From: Malachius bipustulatus
Lineage: Eukaryota > Arthropoda > Insecta > Coleoptera > Melyridae
Length of the DNA: 64,000 nt
Reading direction: 5' to 3'
Assembly (NCBI GenBank): GCA_910589415.1
Contig: OU342632.1
Coordinates: 35,973,637 to 36,037,636 of the forward strand
The notes under the pieces were generated by a model. That model ran no database searches. It had not been told where the DNA came from and saw only the letters and a program-made list of their open reading frames with translations. Position numbers and translations under genes: made by a program. The first letter of the stretch is position 1. Each line of letters starts with the position of its first letter. Below are positions 51,601 to 63,600 of this stretch, in pieces.

Positions 51601-54600
51601 AATACAACAACAGTCAGCAATGCGAGCTACAAAGGAAATTAACATGAAAGATTAACCGACGACCCTCCGTTGTGAGTTTTCCCTGCGTTCATTCTCTGAT
51701 GGAAAGAGGGCGTTTACAATCCTAAAGGTGCCGTTCCACGATTGTTAAATATAAAGCATTTAAATTGATTAAGTAGGCCAACAGAAGGACAATATTCAAC
51801 ATTAATCTTCCTATTTGTAGATGTACCTCACAAAGGACAAAGTAATATCAAAATTGCGCAATATCCATTATTCATACTGAAAGTTTGCGTCGTTATAGGT
51901 CAACTACCAAGCATGATGGCTCTAGAAATCATAATTGCAACTGTGGCTGAAAAAGCAATGACGCAATCAATATAGTGCGCCATTTTTGTGACTCATATGC
52001 TTCATGGTCACAATGAAGCATATGGTCAAATGGTCAAATGGAATGGTCAAATTATGCTTTCAAATTTTTGAGTTTCACTCTTTCACTCTTTTGTTGATTT
52101 CTTGATATTTTGAAGCTTCACCTGTTATCATCAAAATCATCAAAATCATCAAAAATCCACATAGCTTTGTCCCTGTTTCTTTTTCCATTACCAAGTCCAA
52201 TAAAGTTAAATATTTGCGGCCACTGAGAATAAAAGTTACGGTAACTTTCGAGCCATTTGCTCGGTGACAAGCAAACAATTATTGATGCGATGAAAAGATC
52301 TATTACCAATGCAAACTACAATGCTGCAATCAGTGGCTTTCAATAGAACTCTTCAAGCGTTACAGTATTAGGAAGGAAGGATGTATAATTAAACCTGCAG
52401 GTGAGAGGGTAAGAACTCTTTCCGACATCCGGAAATACAAAACCCGGACAGTAGCCGCTTTATTGCAGAATTGAGCCATTAAGGACGTCAGAATACAGAA
52501 ATTGCAATCAAGATGCGACTTTGTGTGGTGGCAACGTTGCCATTGGAGTGTTATAGATTGAGGAAGAAATTGGATGCATTTAGAAGCGACACCGTAGAGG
52601 CATTGTGTGTTTTCAGCTTATTAAATTGCTTTCATGCCCTCTGAAGACTGTCTCCTGAACGAATATATACCGCTGCCTACTTGCTATTGCTATTAGGTAG
52701 GTACATTCCAATAACCTAACAGACATTGCCTGTTGCCCTCTGCTGTCGTCGTCAGACAGCGGCGTTTCTATAGAATTTCTCCCAAGTCTGATAAAATCCC
52801 CATAATATGCCACTCTTTATTGGTTTGTCCATGTCACCTTAGACTTGTCCCAACTCGATTGTTCGTTACAAATGTTTTCCTGGAACTATATGAAAAAAGG
52901 TAGATATTCTCTGGATGTATCTAATGAATTTTGTAATAATATAATGACCAAAAGATTCATGCGGTCAATGCACCACAATGTACGATGAAGCAGAAATTAG
53001 ATCAAAAACAGGACCTCTCGTCGAGTCGTCACTGGCTCTGTAGTATTCATCCTGTATAATACAATGGCTGTTCGGCCCGGAGGTATTTTCCAGGACTCAG
53101 AAGCGGTTACCTAGGACAACGTATTTAATAATCCAGGCTTTGTGTCGCTCGCTACACGAGGAACACCCGCCGCCCCCGTTGCCGCCGCCGCGTTGCAGTT
53201 CTATTATCGGAGACGAGCCGCCTGTAATAACACCGGATTCTTATCGTGCCGGCTTTATTAGCCGCGAGAGCTAATAAACCCCCATCCAGTGTGAATGCCG
53301 CGCATTCGGATTCTATACAGAGTGATGAAAGTTGTCGCGTGTAGAGTACTGGCGAAAAAAAAGAGACGGTCGATTTGATCTGCAAAAAGATTTGGTCAGG
53401 ATAAGTACTTGATATTTCGCTGGAATTATAAAATTCTTTAAAAGCTCATCCTATACTATACAAGAGTCGCTGTAGGTGTAAAAGTAGAGGTATAATCTTT
53501 TTATGATCAGGGATTACTATACAAAGGGATAAAACATTTGCCTGTATTTTATTCCAGGTGTGTGCCAAAGTGTTTGGAAACGCTTCTGCTCTAGCAAAGC
53601 ATAAGCTGACACACAGCGATGAGAGAAAATACGTCTGCACAATGTGCGGAAAAGCGTTTAAAAGACAAGACCACCTGTAAGTATTCGTAACTCAAAAAAT
53701 GTCTCGTCTTTCCATTTCTTTGACGAATTTATTTTCTTTCCAGTAACGGTCATATGCTGACACATCGCAATAAGAAACCATATGAATGTAAAGCAGAGGG
53801 TTGCGGCAAAAGCTACTGCGACGCGCGCTCCCTCCGCAGACACACGGAAAACCATCACGGCGCAGGTGGCGGCAGCAACAGCGCAGCTCCCTCTACGCTG
53901 AGCCCCGCGCAGGGTCAGGCCAGCGGAGATGCCGCGTCGCCGCATGGAAGTCATTCTGCGCAGTACGCGCAGCCTGCTGCCGCCGGCGGCAGCGGGGCGA
54001 CCCAAGGAAGTAGTGGGGGGAAGAGTCAGTTGCAACAATTGTTGGCTACCGAACCCGTCAAGGTTAGCTCAATTTTTTTTTGAAAAATTCACAATATATA
54101 ACTCAATTTTACATCGCACGCAGGTTAGATGTAACATGTATACAGGGTGTATGAAATTGGTAGTGTTGAATTGTTACTAGTTTCTAGTGTTCCTTCTTTC
54201 CATAGTAACCCATCTACATGGTAAAGTAGGTACATACTTCATTACGCACTCACAGGAAATGATCATTTAATGACGGCTATTATGTCACGAGTCGCGCTCT
54301 AATGTCGGAAAACTCATTGTAGATAATTGATTGGGTTGTAAAACTGCGTTACGTGCAGTGATGATGGTCACAACTGAAGTACATGTACACCTGTACCTGT
54401 ACAGTTCATATATCTAATTCAATTAAATTATGAGGATAAAACCATTCCATATAGTTGATCGAGTTAGTTAAAAAAGAAACATTTCATTCCTTTGTTCTAA
54501 AATGTATACAATCTTTATTAAGAGAATAGTCTTATCCAGACAACCTCGCTTTCTAACTCAATTTAATATGTGTTATTTTTCTCATTTTCGTTCCCAATTT

Positions 54601-57600
54601 GAACCGACGTCCTCCGCCGTCTTTCCACGTTCGCTAATCCACTTTCTTACCGTTATTATTTCAAGAGAATTTCCCGTCGAGCACTAGGCCTTGTTCGGCT
54701 ACAATAAAAATGTAAATTCACTTGTACCTTGGATCCGGAAAGAGAAATTACACGGAATTTGTCTTTGTCTTTCGTAGAGTTAACTTTTTCCCGAAGAAAA
54801 ATACACCTGAGTGGAAATCCCTTGCGAGGTTGTAATTTGTAATGCTTAGGAAAATACGCCGGAGCCGGGTCCTAATCCCGATAATAATGTCCCGACTGTA
54901 CTGTCGGCGCCACTGACTCGGAACGCTCCTTTGAAATATCGGCGAGGGCCTCTTATCGGACCTTGTTAACACCGAAGGGACAAAAGACGTTTTAGAATGG
55001 GGAAAAACAAAAAAATCCGTAATGCCTGGGATTTAATAGGTGTCAGGAAAGTACATCTGCTGACGCGTAGAACTAGAACTAGAAACTAGAACTGTATATT
55101 CAACATTGATTACCTTCTGGCCTGGCTTCTTGTTCGCTGTCAGCGAGTCGTATGAATGAACTCACGCTTTGTCTTGAGAGTAATGTAATGCTGTCAACCA
55201 CCCACTATTGTCTCTAGTAGTTAACACATTAGCCAAATTGCCCTATACATGTAAACTATACACGGCATTCAATCTAGTATAATAGCCATTCACTCAAACA
55301 TTTGCCCTTTTGTCCGCTACCTGAATATCAACAAACAATACTTAATATAATAACAATACGAGCAACACAACACTATACTTCCTTCTCTTCATTCATATTC
55401 ATAATAAATTTTCGCTAGAGTAGCCGGGAAATTATTATCGTAACTGATGCGAACAATCAACAACTCCTGATTTTTTACACATCTTTTTCTCTGCCTATAC
55501 AGAGTTCCAGTGGCGGCGGCAACGACGGTCTTACCAAACAGCAGCTGGACCTGATCCACCAGATCATGGAACAGACGCAGAGACAATCCCAGCCCGGCAC
55601 GACAGCCAATAGTGCAAAGGCGCCGGCGTCTGGGACGCAAAATAAGCAATCGGCTCCCAAGATTCATCACCAGGTGGTCAAGGCGCCCGCCAAAACGTCA
55701 TTACAGACGCACCAGCGGGTATCACCCTGGTCACAACAGCAACAGGGGGTGAGTTATTTTGAATTGGCAGCTCACAATCCTATCCCACTCCTTCCTACCT
55801 AGAGTCGAGAAAACTTCAACTTTAACTGTATACAGCAAACTTCACATAAGCACCTAAATTCAATAGCTACTCTTTTAATAATTTTAATTCCCGCTATATG
55901 GGTACTGTGCATGACAATTTCAATTGAGCAATTCACCAGATCACGTAGATAGGTTACGGTGTACCTACACACTACCTGCATTTGCTGCTACTGAAAAGGG
56001 AACAGTTTTTACCACAAGGTCTTAGTTTCACCGACGGCCGCCGCCGAGGCGCTACTGTTGAATCTAGTCTGACTGCTGGCCAGCTAGAAAGCGATAAAAA
56101 TGGTAAAATGACATCTTGATCAGCTGAGTGGCTGTTTTGTGGTATATATTTTAATGAATATTTAATTATTATTTTTTATTATTAGGTCTAAAGTAAATGA
56201 CGAAGGACACTTTTCCCCTGTCGTTTTTTCTCAAAGTTCTTTTTGTCATCTGTCTCCCTACAAGCACAGGCACTTCCTGACCATGTTTATGGTTAAACCT
56301 GGGCCCGGGGACAAAGAACACACTGTTCAGGTTTCAGTACCACAAATTTATTGGCGAAAAACTACACTTTATCTGCAATTCTCACCAATATACAGCTTTG
56401 ATAATATTCGAGTGCTTGTTGATGTTGACGAGAATTAACCTGAAATCACCGAGATAAAGACGAACGAACTGGTCTTAATTGCGTCGTCTGAATTGCAGTT
56501 TTTATGTTCTTCTCCGAACCAAAACTCATGAGTTCGATGAAAAAACCACGATGTTTCAAAACCGTAATCCATGATAATTGAATTTATGACAAAAAGGAAC
56601 AGAAGCGCCGCGCGGCGGCCGCGATGAAACTAAAATCTCCGTCTGGCGAGTGTGCCATTTCAGAGCTGCGAGTATGTACACCGTAACCTATCTACATCGT
56701 GCACCAAATAAAAATAATTTTAAAAAATACCGGACTTGGATCAAATGACAGCTGACTTTTTTACCACTCCATTTTCTATCTACTGAAGCAAACTGATGGA
56801 TTCTTGATGGATATGCATGAAAGATCAGGGCAACTTATCCAACACCCCTAAATCGGGCACACAAGAATTCAGAAAGTTTTTTTTACAAAAATCGAGCAGT
56901 CACAAAAAAAACAGTGCAAGAAGGCTGAAGTTGCATTTTTTCTAATACTTCACAGGTTAGTCGCTCAAATATGGAAGACACGTTAACCAGACTGCTCATT
57001 CTGTTTTGAAGGCTTATACATAGTTTTGGACTCAAAATGTGTGTAGGTAAACCTCACTATTTACACAACAAGTCTTCTACATCAGTCTACGTTTGATTAA
57101 GTTTTAATTTTACATCAAAATCTTATCGAATGATCAAATTCACATCTCGTTCCCTTCCATACACGCTCTCCGATTCTACGCCCTTCTTCTTGCGGCCGTA
57201 AATTGACGACATAAACTGACATAAGTGACGAAATGTCCGCTTTACAAAAGTTCCTGAATCTTCCCCGAATAAATCTACAAAAGTAATGATTGACTGAAAA
57301 ACGGAACACGTAGAATTTTTCTTCAGTAATCATATTAGCGTCCGCGCTCCAACATTGCAATTTGGTCAACTAACTGCAATTTTCTTTGATTTCATCATGC
57401 AGCACTGACGTCATACACTAGATAGAGAGGGAAGGTGGGGGGGTGAGAGGGAGAGCATTATTTGAAAATTGAAACCACGCTCGAAAGTTACCCTTTGTGA
57501 TACCATTCGCGAATATTTGGAGACGCTGTATAACTTGAGACGTTCGAGGTTAAGGTTAATGACCGTTTTCTGGATTACCCTTGAAGACAGCAATGATGTG

Positions 57601-60600
57601 AATTTCATGCAATCAATTATTTGATATGATTTTGCATTGAGAAAACGCGACAAGTCGGGGACCTCAATAGAAACCTGGGCTCTAATTCAAAATATTTTGT
57701 GTAAGCCTCGGCCTCGGCGGCAATCTTTTCCTGTATACTTTTTTAAAGAATGCTCTTAGTATACAAAAAACTATAAAAGTACTGTATCATGACTATGAGT
57801 GTTCTTATTAGACAGGAATTGCAAGAGGAATGGCTTTTACGACTTTTTTGAATTATTCCCTAATTGTTATAACTTTAATTTTGTCACTAACTTTTATTCC
57901 AAATTAATTAATTAACAGTCGATTAATTAGTAGAAATTATATTGTTCAAAACTCTCTCATTTTTCTTGTAATTTCATCATTTTCAGAAGTTTAGTTTTAT
58001 TAATAGAAATGGAAGCACTATACCGTGCACTGACTGACTTTACCATAATTACCCGGAGTCTCGTTACGAAGTAAGTTTTCCAGCAATATCTGACAGATAT
58101 CAAGTTGTTTTTAATTAAAACTTTAAACTCTCCGATAAGCCGGCAGATGGAACATCGCCGCTACATTTCGTTTTCATTTTCTTTTTTCCTACAGTTCCTA
58201 GTTTAGCACTTCAGTTTTTGCGAGATTTATTGAATTGTGTTCAATTGCACCATCGCTGGATATTGGTTCGTGTTTTTGACGGTATAAAGTTGGAGGGGAA
58301 AGTGCCGAAGGCTTTGGTAATATTTCAGGGAAGTTTTAGCAACATTCCTGGACGTTTTCTCGATTTAATCGCATTAGTCCACAACCACAATTTTACTAAT
58401 TGGATAGAACCGAACGCCGTTCCATTCTAACTACACCCTTCCCGGATTTTTACCTCCCCGGATTAATTCATTTGTGTCCGCGATTGTGCGGTCGCTTCGC
58501 TTTCCAATTAGACAATCAGTTGGGACTCGTTTGATTAATTGTTCCTTCATAATTATCAACCAAAACCCGCCTAAAGTCTTATCTATATTGTTCATCGTGA
58601 ACGTGAGCAATTTCCACCCCAATTAGAAAGGATTACTTTTGCTCCGCTCGAGAAATAATTCCTAAAACTAATAGATAGTGTTATATAAAGGGATGTCTGA
58701 TGTCTGGCGTCCCTAAAATCGACGCTGTGAGAATCGCCTGACCTTTGACCGACGGCGATCTGATGGTCGTCTTTTCCCCTTCTCGCACCCCTTCGGTGCG
58801 CTCTTCAACCCTGCTCTGTATTCCGAAGGGGACGTTCTTTTCTCTCGCCTCGACTAAAGGGTGATGATGGAACTATAAGACAGTGTTGGAGGATTGTCGA
58901 TAAAATCCTAGATGCCCCTCATCAAATCCGATAACCTAGGACAGAACGTATGTTAAATTGAGTAATTCGCGATGTATCAGGGAGAATTCAATTAGGTTTA
59001 ATAGCATTTCATTGGGTCGGTAATTAAGGGAACTTAGTGGAAAATTTCGGTGGGTGACCGGCTTGGCAACATCGGAGCCAGTCTCATGAAGCACCTGAAT
59101 TCGAGGCACACACTGCCAGTCCGAAGGTCCATAACGGGCTCTACGTGAGCCAGAATTCAATTACAAGCTGATTAATTATTGAATCTATTTTAATGCGACC
59201 TTAAGAATGCCATTGCGAAGGTTTGATGGCCCTGGGATAATAGCCCAGCCCTTTCCCCGGTGAGCCCTTTAATGCGTGATGATGTTTGAGTTGGTCTAAT
59301 GAGATTTGGAAAGGCCCTTGTGGCTTTATACTCTCTCAGAGACAGGTTTATTCCTTTCGGAGAGCAGAAATCCCGATTTCTGCACTGTGCACACATCTCG
59401 GAATTGAATTTTCATCTGGGATTGTTTTAATCGAAATCTCGAGATTCTTACAGAGGTGTTGTCTTTACAGATATGGAAATTCGCAGACGCAGAGATGAAT
59501 ATATGAATACCAAACTAGTCTAATAAGACAAGCGGGATGATAGAAGTGTCTGATCTCAATAACGGACTAGAGCCGGGGGGGTTGGATAATAGAATAGTCA
59601 ATGTGCATAATAATTTGCGTAAAGAAGCGTTAGACTTATCATTTAGACCAGTTAAATTAACATACGAATAAACATTATAATGTATAGGTACATACAACCC
59701 CTGTTTTTCTCAGATCTAAATTTAGTAGAGCTCCGTCTAGTGGTCAATCACATTCTTATCTAACATTATCCGCGAGACGACAAATGTTTAAAAACAAAAT
59801 ATTCGTGCAACAAAATGAACAACCCTTGGTTGCAATTATTTTTCAAGCAGGTATTTAATGATTTTTCACAAACATCACTCAGTAAATTATTTTTCTTTAT
59901 TTGAAATCAGCAAACCGGGCAACAACATCAGCAGCAGCCTCACCATCTACAACAGCAATCTCAACATCAGAGCAAACCATCGAGTCTGAGTAGCGGAGGT
60001 GCGCAGCAGCCCAGACTGCACCACCCCCAATCGCTGGGGAGTCAGCAAGGGGTTAGCAGTACCACCCCCAGCAAACCCGAACCCAAGCCTGTTGAATGCA
60101 ACCTCTGCCACCGCAAATTCAAAAACATACCCGCCTTGAATGGACATATGAGACTGCATGGTGGTTACTTCAAAAAGGTAGGTGCCAATTATTGTTTATC
60201 AATCAATTCCCAACACACATCTCTTATATTTTTCTCTCAGGATGCGGAGAATAAAAAGTGCGAGAAGAAAGATTCGACAGGTCCGCCGCTACAAACGGCA
60301 AGCGTGAGCGTGCGCGCTCTCATTGAAGAAAAGATCATCAACAAGCGTATCTCCGGCGGCGATCAGGACCATTCCAAAGCTCCGCCTCTGTTTCCGCTGT
60401 CCGCCGCTTCTAGCAGCGGCGGCGGCAGCAATGATCTGGACGCCAAAATTACCTCGTTCGTGGTACCGGCGCCCCCGCAACCTCAAGACAAGGCCAGGAG
60501 GCATTCGGACGCGGAGGCCTTCAACATGCAGCCGCCGCCCGGGGGCAGACAGGAGGCTGAGGTGTTGGCTGATCTCATACTCAAGCAGGACAAGGTTAGT

Positions 60601-63600
60601 ACCATTTTTTTTTATTATAATTTTGACAGTTGTAGTAAGAGTGTTTTTAAATTATCCAAATAGTGCCTACCTATAAAAATCGTGTGAAGAGTTTCATGAA
60701 AATTTTAACTAAAATCACTTAATATGTGGTTCAGGGTTATGAAGCTATTGGTCCAGTGGAATTTATTCTGAACGGTTCATTGACAATTGGAACAGACATC
60801 CTTAGCGAAGGCCAGTTCGAATATTCTTGCACATTACTCCAATATTTGGCCTAAGAATTATTCCCGGCTGATAAAATCGGTCTGCAATGTGGAAGAAAAC
60901 CTGGACTACATTCCACTGGACCTATCGAACATTAGCTTGGAAACTCTTCAAATTTAATATAAAAATTGACTTAATAATTCTTCATTGTAGAGGTATTATA
61001 ACAAATGTATATGTGCAACAGCGAGACCAAGACCATCATGACCTTGAGTTTTAGTTTTATAGATTTTTGAAAATTTCTCGACCATTAATCATCATAATTT
61101 ATCACAGGTCAGTGTAAAGCGCGCTACTTCAGACCCTGGCGAGTCTTCGCAGATCATCCAATTCCAATCAGCTGATTCCTTCACCCTAGCTTATCAAAGC
61201 GAAGACGGAGAGTTCCTCTCGCATTCCCTACAAGACGACGTCTTCACCCAGGTGCCAGATGCAATGCTGCTTCAAGGAGTCGACCCTCAACAACTAGCCT
61301 CGATACAATTCCACTCCGACTCTCTCCTGCAAGATCAAACAGACCAGCAGCTCCAAGATATAAGCCTGGACGATTACACCATCCAGGACAGCGTGGTGCA
61401 ATCTCCCAGCTACTCCTCCAACCGCACCGTGAACCAGGAGCTCCAAGCGGTCTTAGATTCGCCCCTTCCGGAAAGCCTTGCCGAATTTAGCACATTTCAT
61501 TCAACCAACAACTTAGAGATCAATTCACCAGGGTATCAGACACACTCACCGGCTCAGTATGCTTCCTCTCCTCACCCGTCGATAGCACAGAGTCCTCTGC
61601 AGAGCCCGCTGATCAGGCACGATAGTCCCGGATTCGCCTATCCGACTCCGCCGGCCAGTCATGAGGGACAGAGTCCTTGCTTCGGCGGGAACACTCTTCT
61701 TCCCATGGTTTCGCCGAAACAGAACAACGATTTCGGGCAGGTAATGGAGAGAGGAGTTGATGAACCACCACAGGCTTCCTCTCCGTTAACCGCAGCGTTC
61801 TTCACATCCACGATGTCAAGTTCTGCTGAAGTGGAAGAAGCTCTGGAAGAAGTACTTCCAGGAGAAACCATTTCCAATGATGATATCTATCCTCTGAGTA
61901 ATTCCCCTCAAAGTCCTTTAGGGTTGACTCCAGTACCTTCACCACTGGCGGCGACAGTGTCTTCATCAACACTACCACCCATACCAACTTCCAGTAGTGT
62001 CACCTTTCCGCATTACACCCTGCAGAATCAGATGTTGCCCAACTCGGATGATCCGCTTTTATCAAGCAGTCCCAAAGATTTCACCCATAAAAGGAAATTC
62101 GAGTTCAACGGGATTCCATTGAGGTTGGTGAGCAATAACGGGTTGATCGATCTGAACACAGCAAATTTCACGGGGATCCTTGTGGACGCCAATGGAGAGA
62201 TCAAGCTGATTCAAACGAGCGGCAATGCGTTCCAAACGAAGAATATTCTGGTCACGAATCAGGTGGTTCAGAATCATGACTCGATGAGAGATGACAAAAA
62301 TAACGGACCTAAGGCTCCAAAGGTACTCAAGACTGTGCAAATTCCAACGAAACAGGTCACTTCGAAGCAGAGGCATAGCGATCTGAAGAAGGAAGAGAAC
62401 AACGATGTGTTTTTAAGTCCAACGACGTAAGTTTTGAGTTTTTTTTATTGTATCAATTTCTATTTCGATTTTTGTCGTAGAATTCCTGCAAGTCCTATTC
62501 GGTTTCCCAAGAAGCGGCCTAGAATGGAACCTCTTCACCTCCCCGTTCTGCATCAATCCAAGTTGAGGGCGACGAGAAGTAAACCTCAGGGCTGCGCCCC
62601 TTACACTCCACAACCTATACTTAATCCTCAGAGGCTCGGTACAGGACTTTATTCGAGCTTACTTAATAAATCAGGTAAGCTACTTATTTCCCTATCTAGA
62701 GCTCTACGTTTCTGAGATGTTCTTCTCCATTATCAGCATGCTGCAGCCGTGACTCACCGATTCTCGCATCGTTTCTGAATAGCATTTCTCGTTACAGTCT
62801 GTAGTTATTTCTGTGAAATTCTGAAAGCTTGTTCTCATGTAATATTGTTGTGTGCCGGCAAGAACGGCGCATTTTCAGTTAAGTAGTTACTGATGTTTAC
62901 TATGTGTGTTATTATTGTTGCAGGGGAAGAGAGTACAATTTGGAGTGCTGATCCAATTCCAGAGAGCGACTCAACCCCTCATATAAACGTCGGCCATCAA
63001 TTCCAATGCACCGTTCCTTCTTTTACCTCGGCTTGTTGTAAAAACAGCCCGGAGCACCCACACGAAGACTTACTTTGGGATCCCGGTATTGCGGATTGCG
63101 CCGACAATGAAGGTAACAGGACTATTTATAGGTGTTATTAGTATTTAGGGCGTTTCTTTGTGGATTGTTGATTTTTTCACTGCTATTATACATTAGCTAG
63201 CTTGTTGTTTGAGCCACCAAGCGTGGCGATCTCAACAGGCTAGTGTTAAACGAATGTGTGCAGTTGACATGTACTTGGATTTCGCGTGCTGCGCTGCAGT
63301 TCCTGGCGGTGGAAGGAACAGGGAATATGCCATGCACCTGCTACATCTCTGCGGGGGCAATATACATGTAAGTATTTCCCAGCACCGAAATTGGTTCCAC
63401 GATTTATCTCAACAAATTTCCTTATTACTCTTCAGGAGGCAATGCTGAAGCTGATGCAGCCTTCGCCCAGCCTCCCGGCAGATCATCCCTTGTTGGATTA
63501 CAAGTACAATGAAAGTGATAAGTGGACTGCGAATGAAACAGACACTTTCCACAAAGCCCTGCTCAAATACGATAAAGACTTTCATACCATTGCTCAAAAA

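Larger units (their letters stand above)
55749..59910 (+). other. Intron 5 in window (4.2 kb)
   Basis: It contains a MITE-like element at 55942-56703, then mostly unique sequence. A perfect DR1 nuclear-receptor motif lies at 58739-58750. No additional exon was recognised. Confidence 0.7.

Noticed and set aside
61252..62430. 392-codon open frame as a separate gene
   Set aside because: It begins at a GTG inside a longer exon and its stop lies within the donor gtaagt; phases match the exons on both sides, so it is exon 8 of the zinc-finger gene.
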